Under the pieces are notes generated by a model, which did no database searches, was not told the origin of the DNA, and saw nothing but the letters and a program-made list of their open reading frames with translations. The translations under genes and the position numbers were made by a program. This document shows positions 42,004-50,659 of a DNA stretch of 64,000 nt, in pieces. The DNA is taken from the NCBI GenBank assembly GCA_964613745.1, contig CAZTJA010000007.1, positions 1 to 64,000 on the forward strand, read 5' to 3'. Source of the stretch: CAZTJA01 sp964613745. Lineage in GTDB: Bacteria > Desulfobacterota > Desulfomonilia > Desulfomonilales > Desulfomonilaceae. Position 1 is the stretch's first letter. Each line of letters starts with the position of its first letter.

Positions 42004-43929
42004 TCAAAAATTGTGAAATCTGAAGTAATCTTCAGGTATTTCTTCGAAAAACCGAGAAAACTTTACGGGGACTACACCTCTTGTACGGTCGAAGAATGTT
42101 CTCGGGGCGGTAATAACCAAATTGTGTTTAGCTCTGGTTGTGGCCACGTACAACAGTCTGCGTTCTTCTTCCAAATCGTCGGGCGAAAATATTGACATTG
42201 GAGAAGGGAGTCTGCCTTCGGCGGCCCAAAGTAAGATTACCGTATGCCATTCGAGTCCCTTTGCGGAATGAATAGTCGATAATACCAAAGACTCGGCTCC
42301 ATACTCTCCAAAGGTAGTTTCGGAATCAGGAGGTTCTAGAGCCACATCATTGAGAAATGATGTCAAGCTTCGGTATGACAATGCCATGTCCGCTAATTGA
42401 TCAAGTTCCCTCATCTTTTTCGGATAATTATCATATTTCTGCTGTAAAAAAGGAAAATAGTGCTTATTCACCTTATCGATTTTTTCCGCTAGGGTAGCGG
42501 ATTCAGATGATCGAATTTCCTTCAACAGTTCTATTAATGAAATAAATTCGTTGCGAAATTTAGCTTCTGCATGTTTTGCCGGATTTTCGGGAATACCGTT
42601 GTCGCAAATTGATGCGGCCAATTTCATAGCTTTTTTGGGGCCAACTCCGGGCAGTAATTTGAAGATTCTAATCCAGCTCAAATGGTCCTGGAAATTAGCT
42701 ATGACTTTAAGATGAGCAAGAACATCCTTGATATGACCGGCTTCCATAAACTTCATTCCACCGAATTTCACAAAAGGAAAACCACTCCTCGTCAATTCGC
42801 TTTCCAAATCGAATGAGTGGAAGCCTGCCCTAAACAGAACTGAAATTTCATTGAGGGGTAATCCATGATACTTGAGTTCTTCGATACATTTAATAACAAA
42901 TCGGCTCTGGTCTCGTTCAGTTTCAGCTCTTACCGCCATTGGCAAAGGGCCGGTAGTGTTCTTTGAGAACAGAGTTTTGGGGAACCCGACCGTGGCACGT
43001 TCTATGATTGAATTGGTCACTTTCAAAATTGCCGTTGAACTTCGATAATTTTCTTCAAGTTTAACTATTTTTGTACCGGGAAAAAGTTGAGGGAATTCCA
43101 TTATGTTTAAGAAATCCGCCCCTCTGAAAGAATAGATGCTCTGAGAATCGTCTCCGACAACCATCACATTGTCGTGAGTGTATGCAAGGAGTTTCACTAT
43201 TTGTGCCTGCAATCTATTTGTGTCCTGATACTCATCCACCAAAACATACTGCCAATGATTCGAAACCTTGCGTCTGATCTCCTCATTTTCCGATAATAGA
43301 CGTATAGTCAGGACCAGCAGGTCATCATAATCTACAAGATTGTTTCGTCTCTTGTGTTCTTCGTACAACCGCTTAATAGAATTGATTGAATCGGCATATT
43401 GTAAAAACTGAGGATGTCTTTTTTCAAGAATCTCCACAATGTTTCTCTGTGTTCCAGTGGCGCGGCTAATTACTTCGGCTACTGTTCTGGTTTTCGGAAA
43501 ACTCTTAGCTTCCTCTTTTGTCAACGAAAGAGATACTTTGACGTGATCAATCGCATCCGTTGAATCGCCCTGATCCATTATAGTGAATGACTGCTGAATC
43601 CCAATGGAAGCCCCATATCGTCTTAAGAGCATGTTTCCAATGGAATGAAATGTCCCTCCGGCGACCTGCTGAGCCCTGGTGTCAAGTAAGCGAGAGGCCC
43701 TGGTGAGCATTTCCTGAGATGCTTTCCTCGTAAAGGTAAGAAGCAAGATCGACTCGGGCTCGATGTTTTTCTCCACTAACCAGGCCACACGATAGACAAT
43801 AGTTCGCGTCTTTCCCGATCCTGCTCCTGCAATTACGAGTACCGGGCCGCTTTCTGTGGTTACGGCTGAAAGTTGAGGCGGGTTGAGGTCAGAAGCGTAG
43901 CTTATGCGGCTGGAGAAAGATTGTTCCAT
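42004..43929 (-). CDS. UvrD/Rep/PcrA-like ATP-dependent DNA helicase
   Basis: Superfamily 1A 3'-5' helicase of 641 residues. Q-motif DLNPPQLSAV, Walker A IAGAGSGKTRTIVYR, motif II VLVDEYQDTN, motif III VVGDDSQSIYSFRGAD, motif IV LEENYRSS, motif V STIHSAKGLEWHTV and motif VI EEERRLLYVATTRAKHNL are complete. It is shorter than classical UvrD (about 720), lacking the C-terminal ~80 residues, and ends soon after the last helicase motif. It may act in repair or replication restart. Divergent from the DUF2225 gene and apparently transcribed alone. Confidence 0.93.
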   Translation of the reverse strand: MEQSFSSRISYASDLNPPQLSAVTTESGPVLVIAGAGSGKTRTIVYRVAWLVEKNIEPESILLLTFTRKASQEMLTRASRLLDTRAQQVAGGTFHSIGNMLLRRYGASIGIQQSFTIMDQGDSTDAIDHVKVSLSLTKEEAKSFPKTRTVAEVISRATGTQRNIVEILEKRHPQFLQYADSINSIKRLYEEHKRRNNLVDYDDLLVLTIRLLSENEEIRRKVSNHWQYVLVDEYQDTNRLQAQIVKLLAYTHDNVMVVGDDSQSIYSFRGADFLNIMEFPQLFPGTKIVKLEENYRSSTAILKVTNSIIERATVGFPKTLFSKNTTGPLPMAVRAETERDQSRFVIKCIEELKYHGLPLNEISVLFRAGFHSFDLESELTRSGFPFVKFGGMKFMEAGHIKDVLAHLKVIANFQDHLSWIRIFKLLPGVGPKKAMKLAASICDNGIPENPAKHAEAKFRNEFISLIELLKEIRSSESATLAEKIDKVNKHYFPFLQQKYDNYPKKMRELDQLADMALSYRSLTSFLNDVALEPPDSETTFGEYGAESLVLSTIHSAKGLEWHTVILLWAAEGRLPSPMSIFSPDDLEEERRLLYVATTRAKHNLVITAPRTFFDRTRGVVPVKFSRFFEEIPEDYFRFHNF

Positions 43930-44093
43930 GATCTCCTCGGTTTTGCACCAAATATACTAATGTGTCTTGAATGATAGAGCAACTCGTTCATGCAGAAACT
44001 TATGGTCAAAAGCGATCATTTATGATATGTTTGGTTTGTCGCCGGGTTTTTATGGGGAGGTGCAATTCAATTGGATTTTGTTAGGAGGATTGC

Positions 44094-44891
44094 GTGAACA
44101 GCTCCACCACGGTTCTTGCTTGCCCTCTGTGTTATAATCACTTCTCGCACGTTAGAGGCACGGAACCCAGAAATGTACCTATATTCGGTTATGGGTTGGA
44201 TTTTCGTGCCGTGCCGCGTGATTGTAACAGAGTGTCCGATATCGCGGTATGCCCTGATTGTTTATATACATCCATTGTGGCTGATTTTAGTCGCGGCGTT
44301 CCAGGACAAGTTAAGGAACTCGTGCATTCTCAGCAATACTCAGACACTTTTCACGCGCACCCACCCGAGGAGTTCAGCGCACGTTCAAGACTTGCTTTGA
44401 TCAACATTTTGGATGCAAAAGGTCTGAATCCAAGAGAACTTGCGATAACCTGTTTGCGTGGTTCATGGGTTTCCAGAGAACTTGGCTGTTTGGAAGTTGA
44501 AGCCGCACTGCTGGAAAGGGCCGATCACTACTTTGATGACGCGCTGAGACGAGGGTTGACCAAAGGCGATCCCGGCCTGATTATGTATATGCTCGGAGAA
44601 GTTAATCGACGACGCGGAGAATTCTTGCGCGGACGAGAGATGCTTACCTTCCTCGGCAACAATCCTCGATACCGTTATCCGGCATTGCTCGAAACGGTTC
44701 TGATAGAGGAAGAAGATACAACACCATATTGGACGTTCCACGCTCCTGATCAGATGGAGCAGCATTCACCCAAATTCAAGGGACTCTTCCCCGCCCTTAG
44801 AAGTATTCCCCCGAAAAAGACCGATTACTCACCTGAGGAACTAAAAGAACAAACGAGCACAAGCGACGAAGACGATCGTCGGATATTCTGA
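44094..44891 (+). CDS. DUF2225 family zinc-ribbon protein
   Basis: A 265-residue protein with two cysteine pairs forming a zinc-ribbon-like head: ACPLCYNHF at about 9-17 and VCPDCLYTS at about 52-60. These are followed by helices typical of DUF2225 (VEAALLERADHYFDDALRRG, LIMYMLGEVNRRRGEF). The last ~35 residues are charged and low in complexity. GTG 44094 follows AGGAGG at six to seven bases. The family's function is unknown. A strong terminator just after the stop shows a single-gene unit. Confidence 0.85.
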   Translation: MNSSTTVLACPLCYNHFSHVRGTEPRNVPIFGYGLDFRAVPRDCNRVSDIAVCPDCLYTSIVADFSRGVPGQVKELVHSQQYSDTFHAHPPEEFSARSRLALINILDAKGLNPRELAITCLRGSWVSRELGCLEVEAALLERADHYFDDALRRGLTKGDPGLIMYMLGEVNRRRGEFLRGREMLTFLGNNPRYRYPALLETVLIEEEDTTPYWTFHAPDQMEQHSPKFKGLFPALRSIPPKKTDYSPEELKEQTSTSDEDDRRIF

Positions 44892-44896
44892 ATCGT

Positions 44897-44937
44897 ACGC
44901 CCCGGCATTGTAGATGATGTCGGGGCGTTTTTATTTT
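44897..44937 (+). terminator. Rho-independent terminator after the DUF2225 gene
   Basis: ACGCCCCGGCAT (44897-44908) and ATGTCGGGGCGT (44917-44928) pair over 12 positions with one G-U, around an eight-base loop, followed by TTTTTATTTT. Confidence 0.93.
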
Positions 44938-45014
44938 GTTGAAATGCTCCTTTTCCTATTGTTATTCTGGCCTGTCTAATTCACTCACCCTCAAATCCGG
45001 ACGGAGGATATTAA

Positions 45015-46748
45015 ATGAGACCGTACTTCGAGAAAATGACGGAGATCGGTAAAAAGCTGCCTCAATCAAAGATAAAAGATTCACAGGAAAACATTGAACA
45101 AGTTAAGGCGGTTGAAGCGGAAATAACGGCGGCTGTCGAGAAGGTACAATCTGCCGGTCTACCTACCCAAAAGATCAATGAACGCGGCCAGCTAACAATA
45201 TTCCAACGTCTGGAATACATTGTTGATCCGGGGACATTTCGCCCACTCCACTCTATTTTTGACCCGAAAGAAAATGAAGAAGGATCAACCGGCGTAATTG
45301 ATGGGCTCGCTAAAATTTCCGGTAAATGGGCTGTAATCATAGGATTTGATAACAAAGTCATGGCAGGCGCATGGGTCCCCGGACAATCCGAAAACGTCTT
45401 GAGAGCGACGGAAATTGCTAAACGCCTCAGGGTCCCGCTTGTTTGGCTGGTTAACTGCTCTGGAGTAAAACTGACTGAGCAGCAGGAAGTTTATCCGGAT
45501 AGGCGAGGCGGTGGAACGACATTTTTCCGACATGCTGAACTGGAAAAGCTCGGAATACCGGTTTTGGCCGGGATATATGGAACCAATCCTGCCGGAGGCG
45601 GATACCACGGTATTAGTCCGACGATTCTGTTGGCACACAAAGATTGCAATATCGCGGTAGGCGGTGGAGGGATCGTTAGCGGAATGAGTCCCAAGGGCGG
45701 ATTTGATCTGAGTGGAGCGGAGCAATTGATTGAGGCCACACGCCATTTCAAAGAAGTGCCTCCTGGAAGCGTGAATGTTCACTATGACTCAACAGGTTTT
45801 TTCAAAGCTGTTTACGAAACTGAGGAAGCTGTTCTTGATGCCCTGAAGGAATATATGAAAATGGTCCCGGCGTATGATCCGAGATTCTTCCGAGTGGCCC
45901 AACCGGCTGAACCGAAATTCAGCGCCGAAGAACTGAACACCATCATTCCCATGAATCAGAAGGCCATATATAGTTTCGAGGAAGTGCTGGCTAGGTTAAC
46001 CGATAACAGTGAACATATGGAATTTCGGCCGGATTATGGTCCCGAAGTATATACCGGCTTAATCAAACTTGACGGTTTTCTTGCTGCCGTAATCGGAAAC
46101 AAACAAGGCTTCTTGGGTGCAGGATATCCCAAGTACGCCCCGTATCCCGGAATTGGAGGCAAACTCTACCGGGAGGGGCTCATTAAAATGAATGAATTTG
46201 TAACCCTTTGCGGTCGGGATAGAGTTCCCATTATATGGTTTCAGGATACTTCCGGGATCGACGTTGGAGACATAGCAGAAAAAGCCGAACTCTTAGGACT
46301 TGGACAATCCCTCATTTATTCTATTGAGCAAACGAATGTACCCATGCTGCTGGTTGTGCTACGCAAAGGCACTGCTGCCGCTCACTACATCATGGGCGGC
46401 CCCACTGCAAACAATCACACGGCATTCACCTTAGGAACTCCGGCGACGGAAATCTACGTCATGCATGGAGAGACCGCTGCAGCAGCTTCGTTTGCACGAA
46501 GATTAGTTAAGGAGAAAGATTCCGGGAGACCCTTAGATCCTGTTATTGATAAGATGAATGCATTGGCAAAGCAGTATTATGATCAATCTCGGCCAATATA
46601 TTGTGCTAAACGAGGCTTTGTGGACGAAGTCGTTTCATTTACTGAATTGCGAAATTACATGACCTCCTTCACCGGATGTGTATACCAGAATCCCGATTCA
46701 ATTTGCCCGCACCATCAGATGATTATACCAAGAGTTACCAAGGGCTGA
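45015..46748 (+). CDS. gcdA: Glutaconyl-CoA decarboxylase alpha subunit (biotin-dependent carboxyltransferase)
   Basis: Carboxyltransferase that moves the carboxyl group of glutaconyl-CoA to biotin in a sodium-pumping decarboxylase. The 577-residue protein follows Acidaminococcus GcdA closely by eye: PYFEKM at the start, VPGQSENVLRA, YPDRRGGGTTFFRHAELEKL, GIYGTNPAGGGYHGISPT, GGKLYREGLIKMNEFVTLC, LGLGQSLIYSIEQT and the closing YQNPDSICPHHQMIIPR. Two crotonase-type half-domains make the active site. GGAGG precedes the ATG. The biotin carrier and membrane pump subunits (GcdB/C/D) are not adjacent. Glutaconyl-CoA arises in aromatic, glutarate or amino-acid degradation, so this fits an anaerobic acid degrader. 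Confidence 0.88.
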   Translation: MRPYFEKMTEIGKKLPQSKIKDSQENIEQVKAVEAEITAAVEKVQSAGLPTQKINERGQLTIFQRLEYIVDPGTFRPLHSIFDPKENEEGSTGVIDGLAKISGKWAVIIGFDNKVMAGAWVPGQSENVLRATEIAKRLRVPLVWLVNCSGVKLTEQQEVYPDRRGGGTTFFRHAELEKLGIPVLAGIYGTNPAGGGYHGISPTILLAHKDCNIAVGGGGIVSGMSPKGGFDLSGAEQLIEATRHFKEVPPGSVNVHYDSTGFFKAVYETEEAVLDALKEYMKMVPAYDPRFFRVAQPAEPKFSAEELNTIIPMNQKAIYSFEEVLARLTDNSEHMEFRPDYGPEVYTGLIKLDGFLAAVIGNKQGFLGAGYPKYAPYPGIGGKLYREGLIKMNEFVTLCGRDRVPIIWFQDTSGIDVGDIAEKAELLGLGQSLIYSIEQTNVPMLLVVLRKGTAAAHYIMGGPTANNHTAFTLGTPATEIYVMHGETAAAASFARRLVKEKDSGRPLDPVIDKMNALAKQYYDQSRPIYCAKRGFVDEVVSFTELRNYMTSFTGCVYQNPDSICPHHQMIIPRVTKG

Positions 46749-46763
46749 TCGTTTTCAAGAGCA

Positions 46764-46793
46764 ACTTGCCGGGTTGGATCGGACTCGGCAAGT
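46764..46793. terminator. Stem-loop after gcdA
   Basis: ACTTGCCGGGT and ACTCGGCAAGT pair over 11 positions with one G-U around an eight-base loop, 16 bases after the gcdA stop. No T-run follows, so it may be a weak or factor-assisted terminator, or an mRNA-stabilising 3' hairpin. Confidence 0.5.
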
Positions 46794-46887
46794 GCATCCT
46801 GTATTAACAAAATCTAAACTCCTGATCCATTCGATTCTGGGCGGATTTGAATTCAATTTGAATTGATATTAGCTACATTGCATTATC

Positions 46888-46914
46888 TTGACCCAAGTGA
46901 CACCCTGTTATACT
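46888..46914 (+). promoter_or_regulatory. Possible sigma-70 promoter for rubrerythrin
   Basis: TTGACC (46888-46893) and TATACT (46909-46914) with a short 15-base spacer, about 80 bases before the ATG. The spacer is suboptimal, so an activator may be needed. Confidence 0.35.
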
Positions 46915-46995
46915 TTTTTGTAATCAGCGCGTTTCAGCGCACATAAATGCGGTAAACAATTCATTAACAAACATTTCTCGTAGAAAGGAGCACTG

Positions 46996-47499
46996 ATGAG
47001 CCAAACGGAGAAAAACGTTGCAGCGGCATTTGCGGGGGAATCTCAGGCAAACAGGAAGTATCTGGCTTTCGCGAAAAAGGCCGAAGCGGAAGGACATAAA
47101 GGCGTGGCCAAACTGTTTCGAGCAGCTGCCGCTGCTGAGACCGTGCATGCCCACAACCATCTCGATGTTATTAATGGCGTAAAATCTACTTTGGAAAACT
47201 TGAAGGAAGCCTACGGCGGTGAGCATCACGAATTCACGGAGATGTACCCCAAATTCCTCGAAGTTGCCGGTGAGGAAAAAGCAGGAGCGGCAAAGAAGAG
47301 TTTTCATTGGGCAAACGAAGTAGAAAAAATTCACGGTAATCTGTACCAGGAAGCACTAAAAGTCGTTGAATCCGGCCAAGAATACCCGGAAAAAGATTGG
47401 TACATCTGTGAAAAGTGCGGATACACTATAGCCGACGGCGCTCCAGACAAATGCCCCGTTTGCGGAGCTAAGAAAGAAGCGTTCTTCAAAGCCGACTAG
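46996..47499 (+). CDS. Rubrerythrin
   Basis: Cytoplasmic di-iron peroxidase that protects anaerobes from hydrogen peroxide. 167 residues. The ferritin-like four-helix domain has AGESQANRKYL and AETVHAHNH in its first half and GEEKAGAAKKSFHWANEVEKIH in its second, supplying the expected Glu and His ligands. A C-terminal rubredoxin-like centre is CEKCGYTIADGAPDKCPVCG. It is a short form of the family (often ~190). AAGGAG lies six bases before the ATG. It is probably a single-gene unit between gcdA and gltA. Confidence 0.95.
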   Translation: MSQTEKNVAAAFAGESQANRKYLAFAKKAEAEGHKGVAKLFRAAAAAETVHAHNHLDVINGVKSTLENLKEAYGGEHHEFTEMYPKFLEVAGEEKAGAAKKSFHWANEVEKIHGNLYQEALKVVESGQEYPEKDWYICEKCGYTIADGAPDKCPVCGAKKEAFFKAD

Positions 47500-47512
47500 A
47501 GTACTGTATAAT
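47485..47512 (+). promoter_or_regulatory. Predicted promoter for citrate synthase
   Basis: A perfect TATAAT at 47507-47512 and TTCAAA at 47485-47490 are separated by 16 bases; the -35 lies in the last codons of rubrerythrin. The expected start point, about 47519, is exactly where the next stem-loop begins. Confidence 0.5.
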
Positions 47513-47518
47513 GATGAT

Positions 47519-47554
47519 TGTGGGCATGTGCCGTTAAATCGGTGCACGTCCACA
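47519..47554 (+). promoter_or_regulatory. Stem-loop at the predicted 5' end of the citrate synthase mRNA
   Basis: TGTGGGCATGTGCCG and CGGTGCACGTCCACA pair over 15 positions, with three G-U pairs and one A-C mismatch, around loop TTAAAT. It occupies the first ~36 bases of the predicted ~86-base leader. No T-run follows. mRNA stabilisation or a protein-binding site are possible. Confidence 0.5.
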
Positions 47555-47604
47555 CCGAACCCGCTTGGGATCGGATTAATTGATAATACAGAGAAGAGGG
47601 GAGT

Positions 47605-48789
47605 ATGGAGCAAGCAGTTTCGGTAAAAAACATCGGTCTCAGGGGAGTTGCGGTAGCCGACACAAAGATAAGCTTTATCGACGGCCAACAGGGAATTTTG
47701 ATTTATCGAGGCTACCGGATTGAAGAGCTTGCCGAAAGATCCACATTCATGGAAACCGCTTTTTTGCTTCTCAACGGTTCTTTACCTTCGGCTCAAGAAT
47801 TGACAAAATTTGATGGAGAAATCAGAGCTGCTAGGGAAGTCCCTGACTACATTTACACTTGTCTCAAGTCCCTCCCAAAAAACGCTGATCCCATGGACGT
47901 GATTCAGGCCTGTGTTCCTTTACTAGCCGCTTCAGATCCGGATATTTCGTCTGAAGCCCGTGAAGGAAACACAAATATGGCCAAGAGGCTTATTTCCCGC
48001 CTACCGATTGTGACCGCAGCATGGGAAAGAATACGCAACGGCCTTGAACCTTTGGCATCCGACCCGGACCTGGATCATGCCGGAAATTTTCTGTGGCTGC
48101 TGACCGGGAAAAAGCCCACTAAAGAGACCGCCAAAGACTTAGATTGCTGCTTAATCTTACACGCCGACCACACTTTCAATGCATCAACCTTCGCCTGCCG
48201 AGAAGTTGCTTCAACTAGGGCGCATATGTATGCAGCAGTCACGGCTGGAATTGGAGCGTTGTCCGGAAGTCTTCACGGTGGCGCAAATACCAGAGTTATG
48301 GGAATGCTCATGGAATTGGACGGAATTGCGGACCTGAGAGGTTGGGTTAAGAACCAAATAGAGTCCGGGAAACGAATTATGGGCATGGGCCATGCAGTGT
48401 ATAAGACAATGGATCCTAGAGCAAAATATCTGAAAGAAATGGCAACCAGGTTGGGCAAGAGCACGGGGCAGGAAAAGTGGGATCGATTATCTAAGGAACT
48501 TGAAACTATAGCCGTGGGTGAATTCGACAGCAGAGGAAAAAGCGAAATTCGTCCAAATGTCGATTTCTATAGTGCCCCAGTTTACCACATGATGGGAATA
48601 CCTCGGGATCTGTTTACTCCTATATTTGCCATGTCCCGAATTTCAGGATGGTGCAGCCACATCATCGAGGAAAAGTTTGCGGAAGCCCAGGAAAAACCTA
48701 TGCTGTACAGACCTCAAGCGGAATACGTGGGTCAATATTGCGGTCTAATGGGTTGTGAATATGCCGATGTGGGAGCAAGAACTTCATAG
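47605..48789 (+). CDS. gltA: Citrate synthase
   Basis: Condenses acetyl-CoA and oxaloacetate. The 394-residue protein has LGKSTG-type linkers and the active-site blocks ILHADHTFNASTFACR, GALSGSLHGGANTRVM (histidine of the oxaloacetate/acetyl-CoA site), IMGMGHAVYKTMDPRAKYL (catalytic His) and RPNVDFYSAPVYHMMGI (catalytic Asp). It is the short Si-independent bacterial type without the long NADH-binding N-terminal extension. GGGAG lies before the ATG. It is followed by sdhA after 127 bases. A 2-methylcitrate synthase activity is an alternative, but the sdhAB neighbours favour the TCA cycle. Confidence 0.92.
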   Translation: MEQAVSVKNIGLRGVAVADTKISFIDGQQGILIYRGYRIEELAERSTFMETAFLLLNGSLPSAQELTKFDGEIRAAREVPDYIYTCLKSLPKNADPMDVIQACVPLLAASDPDISSEAREGNTNMAKRLISRLPIVTAAWERIRNGLEPLASDPDLDHAGNFLWLLTGKKPTKETAKDLDCCLILHADHTFNASTFACREVASTRAHMYAAVTAGIGALSGSLHGGANTRVMGMLMELDGIADLRGWVKNQIESGKRIMGMGHAVYKTMDPRAKYLKEMATRLGKSTGQEKWDRLSKELETIAVGEFDSRGKSEIRPNVDFYSAPVYHMMGIPRDLFTPIFAMSRISGWCSHIIEEKFAEAQEKPMLYRPQAEYVGQYCGLMGCEYADVGARTS

Positions 48790-48916
48790 CAATTAAGAAA
48801 AGACGATCGTGAATTGGATTTTAATGGCCTAATTGCTCCACCATTGTAAACCTGATTTTTAAGCAATTGGTCAGCTTGTATATCAGCATTGAGATGGTCA
48901 TTCATTAGGATTCTTT

Positions 48917-50638
48917 ATGTCGCTTCAGCATGATGTGATTATTGTCGGCTCCGGACTTGCCGGACTGCGTGCTGCTCTTGAAATAAAAGCTTCCGCCGAT
49001 ACAGCCGTAGTGAGCAAAGTCTATCCAACTCGTTCTCACAGTGGAGCAGCCCAGGGAGGTATAGGGGCGGCCCTCGGTAATGAGGAGCCCGATTCCTGGG
49101 AATGGCACATGTATGACACTGTGAAAGGGGGCGATTACCTCACGGATCAGGACGCAGCAGAGATCCTTGCTCAGGATGCTATTAGAGCAGTCTATGAATT
49201 GGAGCATATGGGAGTTCCATTCAATAGGACGGCGGAAGGTAAGATTGCACAAAGAGCTTTTGGCGGACACACTCGCAATTTTGGTGAAGCGGCGGTTAAG
49301 CGCGCCTGCTATGCCGCTGATCGAACAGGTAGGGTGATTCTTGATACTTTGGCCGGCGAGGCTATCCGAAGAGGGATAAAGGTCTATTCCGAACATAATC
49401 TCATCGATCTAATTGTTGAAGACGGCGCAGTCAGAGGAGTCGCTTTATACGAATTAGCTTCGGGGAAAATTGAGGTCATCAAAGCGAAAGCAGTGATGAT
49501 TGCCACCGGTGGATTTGGCAAAGTCTACAAGACCACCTCCAATTGTTTCGCCAATACCGGGGACGGAGTATACCTTGCGTACCGTGCGGGTGTGCCTCTC
49601 CAGGACATGGAATTTATCCAATTTCACCCTACCGGAATATATGGTATGGGAGTACTCATAAGTGAAGCTGCACGTGGAGAAGGAGGGATTCTTAGAAACA
49701 GAGATAACGATCGGTTTATGGAAAAATATGCCCCTACAATCAAGGATCTTGCTCCCCGTGATATGGTTTCCCGTTCCATAATGATTGAGATAGCCGAAGG
49801 CAGAGGGATAAACGGAAGGGACTTTGTCCACCTGGATTTAACTCACTTAGGTAAGGAAAAGTTACAACAGAAACTTTCAGACATCAGCTCATTCGCAAGA
49901 ATTTATTTGGGAATCGACGTTGCCTCAGAACCTATTCCGGTTGCTCCGACATGCCATTACATGATGGGCGGCATTCCCACCGATGTCAACGGCAGGGTTC
50001 TCGATGCGTCAGGGCGTTGTGTAAAAGGCTTGTATGCTGCCGGTGAATGCGCCTGCATTTCGGTTCACGGAGCAAACCGACTTGGCTGCAATTCTCTGGT
50101 TGACTTGGTTGTATTCGGGCGAAGGGCGGGTCTGGCGATTAAAGAAGATTTGCCTGATCTTGCTTTTGAAACTATCTCAAACGAGAGACAAGAATTTGCA
50201 AAAAACAAGGTTGATACTTTGAAGAGCAGAACATCCGGTGAGAAGAGTGCAGTCCTAAGATCAGAGTTGCAGAATTTGATGGCTGAAAAGTGCTCGGTGT
50301 TTCGTAATGAAGTTGAATTGCATTCAGCTTTGGTCGAACTTAGAGCCCTCCAAGATCGATACAAAACCGTATACGTAGAGAACAAAGGCAACTCGTATAA
50401 CACAGACCTCCTGGACGCATTGGAATTGGAATCGCTTTTGGGATTAGCGGAAACAATTTTGATTGGAGCTGAGGTCCGAAAGGAGAGCAGGGGTGCTCAT
50501 TCCAGAGAGGATTTTCCTGTTAGGGACGATATCAATTTCTTGAAACACACACTCATATCATATTCCGACGGCAAGCACACCATATCCCATAAACCGGTCG
50601 TGATCACGCGATTTCAACCCAAAGCTCGAACTTATTAA
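48917..50638 (+). CDS. sdhA: Succinate dehydrogenase/fumarate reductase flavoprotein subunit
   Basis: FAD-binding catalytic subunit of 573 residues. VIIVGSGLAGLRAAL is the dinucleotide fold, TRSHSGAAQGGIG holds the FAD-linked histidine (His41), and the active-site blocks IQFHPTGIYG, SEAARGEGGILRN, APRDMVSRS and PTCHYMMGGIPTDVNG follow. Direction (succinate oxidation or fumarate reduction) cannot be read from the sequence; the citrate synthase neighbour favours a TCA cycle role. sdhB follows after 21 bases. No cytochrome b or membrane anchor gene accompanies the pair. Confidence 0.94.
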   Translation: MSLQHDVIIVGSGLAGLRAALEIKASADTAVVSKVYPTRSHSGAAQGGIGAALGNEEPDSWEWHMYDTVKGGDYLTDQDAAEILAQDAIRAVYELEHMGVPFNRTAEGKIAQRAFGGHTRNFGEAAVKRACYAADRTGRVILDTLAGEAIRRGIKVYSEHNLIDLIVEDGAVRGVALYELASGKIEVIKAKAVMIATGGFGKVYKTTSNCFANTGDGVYLAYRAGVPLQDMEFIQFHPTGIYGMGVLISEAARGEGGILRNRDNDRFMEKYAPTIKDLAPRDMVSRSIMIEIAEGRGINGRDFVHLDLTHLGKEKLQQKLSDISSFARIYLGIDVASEPIPVAPTCHYMMGGIPTDVNGRVLDASGRCVKGLYAAGECACISVHGANRLGCNSLVDLVVFGRRAGLAIKEDLPDLAFETISNERQEFAKNKVDTLKSRTSGEKSAVLRSELQNLMAEKCSVFRNEVELHSALVELRALQDRYKTVYVENKGNSYNTDLLDALELESLLGLAETILIGAEVRKESRGAHSREDFPVRDDINFLKHTLISYSDGKHTISHKPVVITRFQPKARTY

Positions 50639-50659
50639 AGAATTGACATAGGCCACACA

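Noticed and set aside
44094..44891. A sigma-54 promoter for the NtrC-type regulator's targets
   Set aside because: I looked for TGGCAC-N5-TTGC upstream of the window's operons and saw no convincing match, so no target is claimed.
45285..45782. A 165-codon minus-strand frame within gcdA
   Set aside because: Antisense to a recognised enzyme with no ribosome site or domain pattern.
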